The notes beneath the pieces are model-generated. The model did not search any database, was not told where the DNA came from, and saw nothing but the letters and a program-made list of their open reading frames with translations. Made by a program: the position numbers and the translations under genes. A DNA stretch of 64,000 nt from Vulcanisaeta souniana JCM 11219 (lineage in GTDB: Archaea; Thermoproteota; Thermoprotei; Thermoproteales; Thermocladiaceae). The stretch lies in NCBI RefSeq assembly GCF_026000775.1, contig NZ_AP026830.1, positions 372,001 through 436,000 on the forward strand. Direction: 5' to 3'. This document shows, piece by piece, positions 25,027 to 34,787 of the stretch (within the stretch, counting starts at the first letter, position 1; every line of letters starts with the position of its first letter).

Positions 25027-26157
25027 ATGGATAATAATAAATTGAAAAATTACGTAATAATCCAAAACCTGGCCAATGGCCTTGTTTCACCTTTCATGAG
25101 CTTTTTAGCGGCAATTATCGGTGTGCCCAGTATTGGTATTAGCCTGGTTTCATCAGCCTCATCCTTCTTCAGCGGCATTGTTCAATTACCATTAAGGAGG
25201 AATAGGCATGTTGGGTATTTGCTTAGGTTGTCAACTATGTTGCTGGCTACTCTGTGGCTTACAATGGCATTTATCGCATATGGAAATCCAGTGTTGTACC
25301 TAGTAACGTACATACTCATAGCTGGTGTCAGTGGCGTTAATTCCTTTGCCTGGTCCCTAATAATGGAGAGGCTTAGTCGGGGTAGTCGTGGTAGGGTATT
25401 GGCAACCTACGCCTTCTATGGATCAATAGGTGGTCTGTTGGCCACGTTGATGACCGGCATGTTAGTCGGTGATAATTACGTGGTAATGCACTACGTGTTT
25501 ATTGGAAGTGCTGTTCTTAATTTTGCGAATACGATCAATATATGGTATATTAAGCACATGGATCCTGATTCGCAAGTCATTGATGGAGTAATAATGATGC
25601 TTAGGAATAACAGGAGGTTAACGAGGTTTCTCTTGGTTAATACTCTATTTGCTATCGTATGGAGCTTTGCATGGCCGCTTTTTCCGTTGGCGCAGGTCTA
25701 TCTTCTCAACATGAATGTTGAGCAATTAGCCATTGTTAATATTATTAGTGGTTCATCGACACTCATCCTCCAGAGACTCGTGGGCAGGTGGTTTGATAGA
25801 GACAGGAGGTTAATAATGTTCCTAGGTAGGCTTTTGCTTGTGACTTTTCCGTTATCGTATGCCCTGGCGAATAGTGTGTATGTGATTTACCTGGCAAATA
25901 TTATAGCTGGTTTTACGAATTCTGCATCTAACATTGCGTACATGTCATTTGTCTATGATAATTCCAGGGATAGGAAAACGGCCATTGGACTTTATAACTT
26001 GTTTTATGGCATTGGTACTTTGATCGGTTCGTTAGTGAGTGGTGCCCTGATAACATTGATCATTAACTACGCAGGTCTGAGGAATGGCATTAGGTACATG
26101 TTGCTTGGTGATGCGGCGGCTAGGGCAGTTGTTGCCACCTTATACACAAGTGTTTAA
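25027..26157 (+). CDS. MFS transporter, unassigned
   Basis: 376 residues with about 12 hydrophobic segments and an MFS layout: SLVSSASSFFSGIVQLPLRRNR at the first loop, WSLIMERLSRGSRGRVLATYAF as the central loop with GSIGGLLATLMTG, and the second-half pattern LQRLVGRWFDRDRRLIMFLGR. The acidic-arginine loop signature is kept in the second half only. The substrate is unknown. Confidence 0.78.
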   Translation: MDNNKLKNYVIIQNLANGLVSPFMSFLAAIIGVPSIGISLVSSASSFFSGIVQLPLRRNRHVGYLLRLSTMLLATLWLTMAFIAYGNPVLYLVTYILIAGVSGVNSFAWSLIMERLSRGSRGRVLATYAFYGSIGGLLATLMTGMLVGDNYVVMHYVFIGSAVLNFANTINIWYIKHMDPDSQVIDGVIMMLRNNRRLTRFLLVNTLFAIVWSFAWPLFPLAQVYLLNMNVEQLAIVNIISGSSTLILQRLVGRWFDRDRRLIMFLGRLLLVTFPLSYALANSVYVIYLANIIAGFTNSASNIAYMSFVYDNSRDRKTAIGLYNLFYGIGTLIGSLVSGALITLIINYAGLRNGIRYMLLGDAAARAVVATLYTSV

Positions 26158-26302
26158 GTCCGTCCCTGTATGTCGCAGTTGTAGCTGCGGTCCTCGGTAC
26201 CGTCCTCACTTCCCCCGTCTCATTGATCTGCGATCATTGATACTGCGTGCCTAGTGGTGGTTCGGAAGTTTTTTATTAAGGTTGTTTTATTTACCGTAAG
26301 TA

Positions 26303-27073
26303 ATGTTTACAGTTTTCATAGTTGGTACCGCGGGGTCTGGGAAGACGACGCTCGTTAGTGCATTTGCTGAGTGGCTTGAGAATAATCAGTATGATGTTGC
26401 CCTTGTTAATCTCGATCCTGCCGTGGAGTACGTGCCCTATGTGCCTGATATAGACATTAGGGATGTGGTTTCAGCCAGGGAGTTAATGAGGAAGTATAAG
26501 CTTGGTCCTAATGGTTCAATAATAGCGGCGATTGATATGTTAGCTGTCAGAGCTCAAGAGATAAAGAGTCAGATTATGGATATTGGTGCTAATTACGTCT
26601 TGATAGACACGCCAGGACAGATGGAGCTCTTTGCCTTTAGAAGTGTCGGATCAGTGCTTATTAATAGACTTAGTGTGGATAGATCCGCCGCTGTCTTCGT
26701 GATAGATGCCACACAGGCCCAGACACCGAGTGGTTACGTATCGTCAATGCTCTTGGCATTATCAACACAGTTCAGGTTCAATTTGTCCCAAGTAAATGTG
26801 TTGAATAAGATTGACCTGCTTGATAAGCCTGTGATTGATGAGATACTCGAGTGGAGTGAGGAGACTGATTTACTCAAGGAGGCGTTGCTTTCGGACCAAG
26901 TTAATAAGTTGGAGGCCGACCTAAGCGTTAGGTTGTCTGATGTGTTAACTGCCGTAGGCACACTGTCTAGGCCGATACCAATAAGTGCAAGGACCGGTGA
27001 AGGCCTTGATGCATTGTATAGAGTGCTTCACAATATCTACGTTGGCGGCAGTGACTATGATTACCTTGAGTAA
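26303..27073 (+). CDS. GPN-loop GTPase
   Basis: 256 residues. Walker A is GTAGSGKTTLVSAFA near residues 7-21; the family-defining Gly-Pro-Asn insertion is LGPNGSIIAAIDML near residue 70; then IDTPGQMELFAFR (G3), NKIDLLD (G4) and ISARTGEGLDAL (G5). GPN GTPases dimerise through the GPN loop; eukaryotic homologues help assemble RNA polymerase II, and the archaeal role is not established. The 3' end overlaps the convergent regulator gene by 13 bp. Confidence 0.93.
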   Translation: MFTVFIVGTAGSGKTTLVSAFAEWLENNQYDVALVNLDPAVEYVPYVPDIDIRDVVSARELMRKYKLGPNGSIIAAIDMLAVRAQEIKSQIMDIGANYVLIDTPGQMELFAFRSVGSVLINRLSVDRSAAVFVIDATQAQTPSGYVSSMLLALSTQFRFNLSQVNVLNKIDLLDKPVIDEILEWSEETDLLKEALLSDQVNKLEADLSVRLSDVLTAVGTLSRPIPISARTGEGLDALYRVLHNIYVGGSDYDYLE

Positions 27074-28068
27074 ATCTCACCAGTGTTCCTAAGCATCACG
27101 TAACCTGGCCTTGGCCCTACATGGCTTATTCTACGAAGAAATTCCTTGACGGTAGGCTTATCAATGCTCGCCCTAGCTATTACTATGTCGAATTCCTCAA
27201 GGGTCAGTGGCCTTATTGTGAGCCCCATACTGAGTGCCTGTCCTGCTATGGCTACTCCATAATCAGCGAGTCCTCTGGCAACCTTTTCAGTGACCTCTAT
27301 GTGCGTCTTTACCGCATCATTGTAGCCCTTTATCAGCTTCCTTAATTCATCAATACTATACCCAGTATTCCTGGCAATACCATTAAGTAGTAATTCTATC
27401 GCAAGCCTAGTGCCCGAACCTGGGTTTCTATTAATCATCCTGAGACCCAATATATCTGTTAGGTCGCCGATGCTTAAGTATGGCCTATGCACAATACCCA
27501 GCAGCCTTAGGTAGCCCCTAAGCAGTACCGTTTCATCCCAGGCACCCAGCATTTCCATGAATGGCGCATTATACTCACCACTAGCTGGGTCGATTAGGTG
27601 AATACCGGCAATATCCGCGAGGCCATTCATGACCATGTTTAATCCACCCATTGAACCAACCCAATGCGCATCAATGCAATACCCCTCGTTTCTCATTTCG
27701 TTTATTACATCCCTAACTATACAGTCGTCACTTCCAGCATAAACAGTATCGCATACAGTACCGTCGGGATTCCATGAATACCGTCTCCTTATTGCCCTAT
27801 ATGTACCTATTAATTCTGTTCCTTCAGCGGTCAATGCCATCCCTCCCCTATGGCCCCTCCTTGGGTTAACGACCTTGACCTCTAGGCCATTTTCGAGTTT
27901 ATTAATCAACTCCCACGCCCTTGAATAAGGTAGTCCAAGATCCCTCACGACGGATAATAAGGATCCCCTCTTCTCGAGGGCCTCGAGAAGCTTCGCAGTT
28001 ATATCATCCATCAGCACCCTTCCATCCTTCTCAAGCACTACCTCGATCCTGTACTTAGGCTTGCCCAC
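27061..28068 (-). CDS. ModE-like HTH regulator with a periplasmic-binding-protein-like domain
   Basis: 335 residues. The first 100 form a winged helix of the ModE/LysR N-terminal type (LLEALEKRGSLLSVVRDLGL, YSRAWELINKLE, VVNPRRGHRGGMALTAEG). Residues about 105-335 resemble the substrate-binding fold of molybdate or tungstate sensors (YAGSDDCIVRDVINEMR, GLRMINRNPGSGTRLAIELLL). Such proteins sense oxyanions or small ligands and regulate transporter or cofactor genes. No molybdate transporter is adjacent, though a molybdopterin enzyme is encoded at 14.4 kb. It is convergent with the GPN GTPase gene. Confidence 0.85.
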   Translation of the reverse strand: MGKPKYRIEVVLEKDGRVLMDDITAKLLEALEKRGSLLSVVRDLGLPYSRAWELINKLENGLEVKVVNPRRGHRGGMALTAEGTELIGTYRAIRRRYSWNPDGTVCDTVYAGSDDCIVRDVINEMRNEGYCIDAHWVGSMGGLNMVMNGLADIAGIHLIDPASGEYNAPFMEMLGAWDETVLLRGYLRLLGIVHRPYLSIGDLTDILGLRMINRNPGSGTRLAIELLLNGIARNTGYSIDELRKLIKGYNDAVKTHIEVTEKVARGLADYGVAIAGQALSMGLTIRPLTLEEFDIVIARASIDKPTVKEFLRRISHVGPRPGYVMLRNTGEIYSR

Positions 28069-28167
28069 TGTTTATTAGGAATGATTTATTCCTTAATAAG
28101 ACTTTATTTCCACGTAACTCAATAGAATGGTTTATTAATGAGCTAAGGCCATAGAGTATTCTTCACT

Positions 28168-28815
28168 ATGGTGATCAAGGCCATTGTACTGGACCTAGAT
28201 ATGACACTCGTGAATACACTACCCAAATTCCTGGTTCTATTGAGGGAGTGCGCGGCTAAGTATGGTAAGAACCTAAGTGGGGATATCAATGAATTACTTA
28301 GTATTTACTACAGGGATCCATCATTAAGTGAGTTACTTGGTGATTTATCACGAAATTTTTGGTTCTGGCACGACTGTTGGCTTCAGTACTCAACCAGAAA
28401 GGATTACGGGAAAGTATTTCCCGGAGTCCTTGGTTCCCTGAGACTTCTTCGTAGTATGGGCAAGAGATTGCTCATAGCCACTGGAAGGGAACTGGAGTGT
28501 TGGCGTATGCAGGATGAGTTGAGGTACTACGGGTTCACGGAGTTAATAGATGGCTGTGTGTCTCTTGGTGATTTAGGCCCAGGGCATAACAAGTATGATT
28601 TGGTGAAGAAGGCTGTTGAAATGCTTAGGTTATTACCTAACGTTGTTGCTTACGTGACTGACCATCCCAGGGACATCGTGGTGGTTAATGGTTTAGGTAC
28701 AATAAACATAGGAGTCGCCACTTGGGTTAAGGAGTTCCCAGCCACTAGGTACGTGATAGGTAGCGTGGCCGAGTTACCCCACCTTATTACTGCGCTTGAT
28801 GGAGCCTTTTATTGA
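28168..28815 (+). CDS. HAD-superfamily hydrolase
   Basis: 215 residues. Motif I is VLDLDMTLVNT near residue 7, motif II IATGRE, and the C-terminal acidic motif YVTDHPRDIVVVNGLG. The motif I pair is D-x-D, so phosphatase chemistry is expected; the cap sits between motifs I and II. The substrate is unknown. It overlaps the 3' end of the surface-protein gene by 29 bp. Confidence 0.82.
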   Translation: MVIKAIVLDLDMTLVNTLPKFLVLLRECAAKYGKNLSGDINELLSIYYRDPSLSELLGDLSRNFWFWHDCWLQYSTRKDYGKVFPGVLGSLRLLRSMGKRLLIATGRELECWRMQDELRYYGFTELIDGCVSLGDLGPGHNKYDLVKKAVEMLRLLPNVVAYVTDHPRDIVVVNGLGTINIGVATWVKEFPATRYVIGSVAELPHLITALDGAFY

Positions 28816-30736
28816 CCATAATACCCGTGACGGCGCCAATCGCCATTGGTGCAAGGTATGCAAGTAACATGTACCAAGGTATTCCCAGTAGGCCTGGCAT
28901 AACTACTACGTAGTAGGGCCCGTAGGTACTTGGCTTCACGTATTCATTACCTGGATAATAAATAAGGACCCTGTAATTACCCGGTGCATTGAATGGTATT
29001 GAACCCCTTATGTAATTACCCGTGATGGGTATTTCATAGGTACTAATGGTTTTATTACTGCTACTTATGGTTATCGTTATGTTTCCATTAACGTAATTAA
29101 TCGGTATATCCGTCGTAAGACTTATACTAAACAGGACATGACCACCAGCGGCAATCAGGTTATTGCTCTCATTTACAGAGAGGCTTAAGGATGCTCTTCC
29201 TATGCTTAGACTTTTTGTTGCGCTGCATGATTGGTAATTAATGTTTCCGGGCCATGAAACAGTTATTGTGTAATTACCCGGTGTTTCTGGTGTGAATGTA
29301 TATTCGCTCATGCCGCTTGTATTTACGTAGATCGCCCCGCTCATTGGGATGCCGCTGCTTGGCGTTACTTGAATATTTAATTGCGTATTTATGATTGCTG
29401 GGTTCATGTAACTTATTACCGTAATTTCATGCAGGACCTCTGGGGTTCCATTAACCGCAATCGACAAAGAGCAAGGTGCCTTTTTAACGGTTAGCGTGAG
29501 GTTTGTGGAACTCGGTAGGTAGTTTGGGGAGTTTACGTAGTAGATCAGTATTAGGTATGTGCTTGCCTGTGGTGGTATCCATGTAGCATTAACACTGCCA
29601 TTTACGGGTGTGTAACTGCCTATTACCGATGAGGAGCCGTTAATCACATAACTTATGGTTAGTGTGCCTCCGGAGATTGGCGGTGATAACTTTACGTATA
29701 TGCTCACGGCGTTTCCATAGGTAATGTTTGTGTTATTTACGTAGGCTATTATGTAGACTGTGCCCGGTAATACAAAGAATGTGTAATTCGCAGAGGCCTC
29801 TTGGAAGTAGGTAGTGTTTGTGAATAAAACTGTTAATGTATGGTAGCCAATACCGTAATTCACAGGTAGTATGTATTGAGTGGTTCCCTGACTATTCGTT
29901 GTTACGGTAGTCACATAATTATTATCAACATACACACTCAACTGTTGGTTCTGTAGTGGACCTACTGGCGTTGATACCTGGATTGATATTGGCAGGTAAT
30001 TACCGTAATTAACCTTGTTGGATTGGGCGCTTAGCACTATTGTTACTGGTGTTGGTATTACTGTAAATGTTAGGGTTTCATTGGCGGTCCAACTATAACC
30101 TCCAGCATCCGTATAGCTTATCCTGAAGCTAAGCGCTGCTGTATTCAGCGTGTATGGTCCAGGCGTCACGGTGACGCTCGTGTTTGATGGAGGTTTTATA
30201 GTGAAGACGCCGGTACTCACTGTAGCATTGGTTCCGGACACGGCAATTAATGCCGAGGTTATTGGTATGGGGCTTGTGCTTACCACCCTGATTGTCACTA
30301 TCTGTGGTACACCACTGTATAGCGTACTGGACACGGCACTAATACTTATACTTGGGATCACTGAGTACACCGTGAAGTAATAACTCACGGAATAACCCAG
30401 CGATCCTAACACCAGTGTTGCATTGTAATTGCCCTGCCCAAGGCCAGGTGCTGTTATACTAAGCGTATTGTTCCCGGGTTGTAGCTCAACTATGCCTTGC
30501 GTGCTTTTGCGCCCTATGCTTAGTGCATATGTTATGTTTATTGGCGTAGGTAGGTTATTGTTTATGTCTATTGATATTGTACTATTTATACCGACGCCGG
30601 TGTATATCTGCGTATTATTACTTATAGTTTCTGGGTATGTTCCGTAATACCACGTGGCACTGGTTACAGTAAATGGTGTTGGTGGATCCGCAAGCATCAT
30701 CAATATTGTGTGCATTATTAAGAGGGTTATCATCAT
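28787..30736 (-). CDS. Secreted surface protein with Ig-like repeats and a C-terminal membrane anchor
   Basis: 649 residues: an N-terminal signal-like segment (MMITLLIMHTILMML), then repeated beta-sandwich modules of about 90-100 residues marked by LSAQSNKVNYGNYLPISIQV, YVNNTNITYGNAVSIYVKL and related strings, and a C-terminal helix (WYMLLAYLAPMAIGAVTGIMV) before a short basic tail. Many Asn-X-Ser/Thr sites suggest glycosylation. It is probably displayed on the cell surface; binding partners are unknown. The start is an ATG pair 28 bp from a TTTTAAAT element. Confidence 0.8.
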   Translation of the reverse strand: MMITLLIMHTILMMLADPPTPFTVTSATWYYGTYPETISNNTQIYTGVGINSTISIDINNNLPTPINITYALSIGRKSTQGIVELQPGNNTLSITAPGLGQGNYNATLVLGSLGYSVSYYFTVYSVIPSISISAVSSTLYSGVPQIVTIRVVSTSPIPITSALIAVSGTNATVSTGVFTIKPPSNTSVTVTPGPYTLNTAALSFRISYTDAGGYSWTANETLTFTVIPTPVTIVLSAQSNKVNYGNYLPISIQVSTPVGPLQNQQLSVYVDNNYVTTVTTNSQGTTQYILPVNYGIGYHTLTVLFTNTTYFQEASANYTFFVLPGTVYIIAYVNNTNITYGNAVSIYVKLSPPISGGTLTISYVINGSSSVIGSYTPVNGSVNATWIPPQASTYLILIYYVNSPNYLPSSTNLTLTVKKAPCSLSIAVNGTPEVLHEITVISYMNPAIINTQLNIQVTPSSGIPMSGAIYVNTSGMSEYTFTPETPGNYTITVSWPGNINYQSCSATKSLSIGRASLSLSVNESNNLIAAGGHVLFSISLTTDIPINYVNGNITITISSSNKTISTYEIPITGNYIRGSIPFNAPGNYRVLIYYPGNEYVKPSTYGPYYVVVMPGLLGIPWYMLLAYLAPMAIGAVTGIMVNKRLHQAQ

Positions 30737-30829
30737 TGTTGGTTAATGAGCGAGTTAACTCATTTAAAAGCACTGCTAACACGCAACTAGACTTATAAGG
30801 GTTGCAGTATTTTCTAACTCGACGATGGT

Positions 30830-32188
30830 ATGGATAATAAGTTCACTGTGGTGACATTTGGTTGCTGGTTGAATAAGGCGGATAGTGACCTAGTGATCAC
30901 CAAGCTTAAGTTGTTGGGTTGGGAATACGTTGAGGACATTGATTCGGCAGACACTATTGTCATAAATACTTGCGCCGTTAGGGAAGAGGCGGAGAGGAAT
31001 GAATTGAAGCTTTTGGCAGAATTGAGCAAGAAATACCCAAGCAAGAGGATTATCGTTACTGGCTGCCTAACGAGGGTTAGACCAGCGGCGATAAGGGAGT
31101 CCTCGCCCAATGCAGTGATTGTCACATCACATGGTGTGGAATCCATAGATGAGATAGTGGGGGGTGGTGATAATGTGTATGTTTACGATGATAGGCCCAT
31201 GAAGTACCTGCCCAACTATTATCCCGAGCTTCACGGACATAGGTATGTTGTACCAATACAGGTTGGTTGCCTGGGTAATTGTAGCTTCTGCGTTACTAAG
31301 ATTGGCAGGATGGGCTTCGGCAAGGTGAGAAGTTATGATAAGCATGACTTAATTAATGCCATAAAGAGGGCCGTTAACAGTGGTGCACGGGAGGTGTACT
31401 TAACCGGGCAGGAAATCAGTGCGTATGGTCGTGACAAGGGTTATGACTTGGTTGATCTACTTGAGGAGTTATTGAGGGAGATTGATGGTAGGTTCATGGT
31501 TAGGTTGGGCATGATGGAGCCCCTTGAGCTAAGTCGCATACTCGATGGATTACTTGACATAGTGAAGTCCGATTGGCGTGTGTATAGGTTCTTCCATATT
31601 CCCGTGCAGAGCGGTAGTGACCGTATACTAACCCTTATGAAAAGGAAGTACTCAGCCAGTTTCTTTAGGGATATTGTGACGAGGATTAGGAGGGTTTTTC
31701 CCGATGCCACGATAGTCACCGACGTCATTGTTGGCTTTCCCGGTGAAACCGATGATGATTTCTGGGCCAGTGTGAGACTAATTGAGGAGTTGGGCATTGA
31801 CAAGGTTAACCTGGCCAGGTATAGCCGTAGACCCTTCACTGAGGCAGCGTATATGGAGCAAGTGCCTGAGCAGGTTAAGAAGGAGAGGAGTAAGGTAGCT
31901 ACGGAGATCTTTAGCAAAGTGTCGCTGGAAAGGAATAAACCGTTTATTGGTAGGGAGATGTGGGGTATTGCCAGTGAGGTGGATTTTAGGGGCGAGAATT
32001 ACATTGTTCGTTCTTATAACTATAAACCCATAGCCGTGAAAAGAGTGGACATCGGCGCATTCGTAAAGGCTAGGATTATAGATGCAACGCCCCATAGGTT
32101 AATTGGCGAACTCCTGGCGTCTGAGGAATTGGGCATTAGGTATAGGGTTGATTTCAGGATCTCCGAAGGCCTTGACTTAATGTCTTAA
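30830..32188 (+). CDS. tRNA t6A37 methylthiotransferase (MiaB/MtaB family)
   Basis: 452 residues with the three-domain layout of methylthiotransferases. The N-terminal UPF0004 domain has cysteines in VTFGCWLNK, INTCAVRE and TGCLTR that hold an auxiliary [4Fe-4S] cluster. The radical SAM motif VGCLGNCSFC is near residues 145-155. A C-terminal TRAM-like RNA-binding part covers about residues 375-440. The archaeal/eukaryal group is expected to convert t6A37 to ms2t6A37. The Sua5 protein encoded at 45.4 kb would supply the t6A step. Confidence 0.9.
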   Translation: MDNKFTVVTFGCWLNKADSDLVITKLKLLGWEYVEDIDSADTIVINTCAVREEAERNELKLLAELSKKYPSKRIIVTGCLTRVRPAAIRESSPNAVIVTSHGVESIDEIVGGGDNVYVYDDRPMKYLPNYYPELHGHRYVVPIQVGCLGNCSFCVTKIGRMGFGKVRSYDKHDLINAIKRAVNSGAREVYLTGQEISAYGRDKGYDLVDLLEELLREIDGRFMVRLGMMEPLELSRILDGLLDIVKSDWRVYRFFHIPVQSGSDRILTLMKRKYSASFFRDIVTRIRRVFPDATIVTDVIVGFPGETDDDFWASVRLIEELGIDKVNLARYSRRPFTEAAYMEQVPEQVKKERSKVATEIFSKVSLERNKPFIGREMWGIASEVDFRGENYIVRSYNYKPIAVKRVDIGAFVKARIIDATPHRLIGELLASEELGIRYRVDFRISEGLDLMS

Positions 32189-32199
32189 TAATGCAGCGC

Positions 32200-33369
32200 T
32201 TATTCAATTCTCAGGACTTCCATGGGTCTAATTCTCGTTATTGATATTAGTGATGGTACTGAGGCTACTATTGATGTCGCCACAGCAATCAACAGCGAGT
32301 ATAGATATAATGTGGGTAGTAGTATTACGGGTATTATTATTGGTACATTGATCTTGATCATTATGTACCTAGCTAAGTACGCACCCCCTATCCCGAGGAC
32401 TATACCCAGAGCTGAACCCACTATGCTCATGATAATTACCTCAAGGAGGAATATGATGATAACTTGCCTATTGGAGGCGCCTAATGCCTTGAGTATGCCT
32501 ATTTCCCTGGTCCTTTCTCTAACATTCATAATAGCCGTATTTGCAACGCTAAGCCCGGTGACTATTAGGCTCAGTGCTATTATTACTACGAAGAATAGGT
32601 TGACCATTGATAATGCATTAGAGATTGAACCAAGCACTGAACTCTGTTCATAAACATCTGCATTCGGAAAATACTCACTCAGAGCAGTGGCCAGTTGATT
32701 AAGGTAGGTTGGGTTCTCTTGAGACAGTTTTATGAATATTGCATTAATGAACCCCGCATCACCTAGGTCGTCCTGTAACGTGCCTATTGTTGTCACAATC
32801 ATGTTTAGATGAAAACCAAGGAAACCCCCCAATATACTACTGAAGGTCCCAGTCACCTTAAGTGGGATGATCTGAGTACTTCCTTGAACCCCCGTGAGTA
32901 CCTGCGCGTATATAGTGTCACCAATACTCACGTTACCCTCGGAAGCCAGGGTGTCCTGTATTATTGCCTCTCCATCACTTGCTGGCATGGAACCGTTTTC
33001 CATATGCACCTCGAAATAAGAGAAGTACTGACTTGGTATGCCTATTAGGGTAACAGCTTGCCCATTAACCTGCACTGTACCCAGTATTATTGCGGGGACT
33101 ACGTATGAAACATGTGGTAGTCTCGCAATTACCTGGGCTACCTCCTCAGGTATTGAAACACTTTGTGAGTATACCATGAGGTCTGTGGGCAGTATATTCT
33201 CAACCTCACTGGTTATTGCGACCTTGAATCCGTAGGTCATTGTCTCTAGGGTTACCATTAACGCCACGCTATAGACTATTGCCAGCATCGTCAGTATAAC
33301 CCTCGTTCTTCTGCTCCCAAGATTTCTCATTGACATTGTAAATAACGTCCTTAAACTCATGAGATTCAT
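32200..33369 (-). CDS. ABC transporter permease (MacB/FtsX family)
   Basis: 389 residues: first helix VILTMLAIVYSVALMVTLETM near residues 24-46, a long external domain (about 60-260), then three C-terminal helices with the FtsX motif TAIMNVRERTREIGILKALGASNRQV. This is the layout of MacB or LolCE-type permeases that use ATP to move substrates or work on envelope components. No ATPase subunit gene is adjacent, so the partner must be elsewhere. Confidence 0.87.
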   Translation of the reverse strand: MNLMSLRTLFTMSMRNLGSRRTRVILTMLAIVYSVALMVTLETMTYGFKVAITSEVENILPTDLMVYSQSVSIPEEVAQVIARLPHVSYVVPAIILGTVQVNGQAVTLIGIPSQYFSYFEVHMENGSMPASDGEAIIQDTLASEGNVSIGDTIYAQVLTGVQGSTQIIPLKVTGTFSSILGGFLGFHLNMIVTTIGTLQDDLGDAGFINAIFIKLSQENPTYLNQLATALSEYFPNADVYEQSSVLGSISNALSMVNLFFVVIIALSLIVTGLSVANTAIMNVRERTREIGILKALGASNRQVIIIFLLEVIIMSIVGSALGIVLGIGGAYLARYIMIKINVPIIIPVILLPTLYLYSLLIAVATSIVASVPSLISITRIRPMEVLRIE

Positions 33370-33610
33370 TAATGTAACCCTATGTACTTAAAAACGCTTC
33401 TAACAAAACGTAATCAGACTTCACCTCCTTCCTCATTATTCAGTACTCGGTTTGTTGATCCGTCATCATATCTAAACTATAAATTGGTAATTAATGGGTT
33501 TTTAAGTTCTTAATTTCTGAAATTGTATGAATACAATTGAATACGATACTATAATTACTTATAATCTAATTAATAATAATATTTAAATAGCAGTATTAAT
33601 CTATGACCAC
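33370..33610. promoter_or_regulatory. AT-rich spacer with the SQR promoter
   Basis: 241 bp, very AT-rich. TATTTAAATA at 33580-33589 is centred 26 bp before the GTG at 33611, indicating a leaderless transcript. Confidence 0.5.
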
Positions 33611-34783
33611 GTGCCAAAGAAAATCCTCATTTTAGGCGGCGGTGTTGGTGGTGTTGTTGCTGCAAAGAAAATGGCAGAGAGATTGAGGGGCAGAGTCGAT
33701 GCAGAAATAACAATAATAAATGACACTGATTACTACCTATTACCACCATTGCTAGTTAACATAGCATTAGGCGACATGGAACCCAGGCAAGCCCAATTGC
33801 CCTTATCAATGCTCGAAAAGAGGGGTGTTAAGTATGTTAAGGCTAAGATAACGAAGATAGACCCCGACAATAGGGTCGTGGAGACGGACCAAGGCAAGTT
33901 TAATTATGATTACTTATTGGCGAGTCTAGGTGTTGAGAATGACTTCCAGTCCTATAACCTAGGCGTTGGTTACCACAACTATACACTTGATGGTGCATTA
34001 AAACTTAAAGAGGCGCTAAGATCCTTTACCGGTGGAAAGGTTGTTTTATTGGCCCCTGAGCCGATATATAGGTGTGGTGTCTATCCCTTTGAATTTGCTT
34101 GCCAATTAGATACTTTGTTTAGGAAGAGGGGTATTAGAGATAGAACAAGTATAACGCTGCTCTACCCATTTAATAAGCCCTTAGAACCTCTAGGTCCTGA
34201 AGCCGTTAAAATATCTGAGGGTATTGCTGCTAAGAAGGGTGTGGAATGTGTAAGTGGTGTTAAGCCACCAATTACTATTGATGATAAGGAAAGAGTCGTT
34301 ACGCTTTCTAATGGTGAAAAATATAAGTATGACCTATTAATTGTGACGCCACCAGCAAGGTTGCCTAAGCCCTTCGAAGGTACGCCATTAGTTGCCGAAA
34401 TCCCTACTGGGAAATGGACCGCAATAAGTGTATATACGGGTAGGAGTCTTAAGTATGATGATGTGTACTTACCTGGAGAGCACTCAATGCCATATGTAGG
34501 TCTTCCAACAGCAGGCGTTCCCGTGCACTTCACTGCACTGGCCAGTGCGGCATCCATTACTGGCGAATTACTCGGTCAACCAGTTGATCCTGCTCAAATA
34601 AATGCAATGACATGCGCCTTGGATTATGGCGATGTTGGAATGATGTTTAACTGTGACATAAAGCTTGACCTATCAAGCAATAAGGCTGCATGGATGGGTA
34701 GTTGTTATAGTATATTAACGTCACCATTAGGTAGGTTGATTAAGGATCTATTTTATAAATCCTGGTTGGCAACAACAATGTGA
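33611..34783 (+). CDS. Sulfide:quinone oxidoreductase-like flavoprotein
   Basis: 390 residues of the pyridine nucleotide-disulfide oxidoreductase fold: FAD motif LILGGGVGGVVAAKKMAE at the N terminus, second fold GGKVVLLAPEP and the FAD segment LLIVTPPARLPKPF. Cysteines in YRCGVYPFEFACQLD (about residues 154-162) and near the C terminus (MTCALDYG, FNCDI) fit the redox-active set of sulfide:quinone oxidoreductases, which oxidise sulfide at the membrane and pass electrons to quinone. It is followed at once by a DUF1641 gene and two MoaD-like genes, a plausible sulfur module. Flavocytochrome-c-like sulfide dehydrogenase is the alternative. Confidence 0.83.
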   Translation: MPKKILILGGGVGGVVAAKKMAERLRGRVDAEITIINDTDYYLLPPLLVNIALGDMEPRQAQLPLSMLEKRGVKYVKAKITKIDPDNRVVETDQGKFNYDYLLASLGVENDFQSYNLGVGYHNYTLDGALKLKEALRSFTGGKVVLLAPEPIYRCGVYPFEFACQLDTLFRKRGIRDRTSITLLYPFNKPLEPLGPEAVKISEGIAAKKGVECVSGVKPPITIDDKERVVTLSNGEKYKYDLLIVTPPARLPKPFEGTPLVAEIPTGKWTAISVYTGRSLKYDDVYLPGEHSMPYVGLPTAGVPVHFTALASAASITGELLGQPVDPAQINAMTCALDYGDVGMMFNCDIKLDLSSNKAAWMGSCYSILTSPLGRLIKDLFYKSWLATTM

Positions 34784-34787
34784 GGTG

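Noticed and set aside
30830-32188. Assignment as MiaB acting on i6A37
   Set aside because: The archaeal/eukaryal grouping and presence of Sua5 point to t6A37 as substrate; i6A37 is not expected in archaea.
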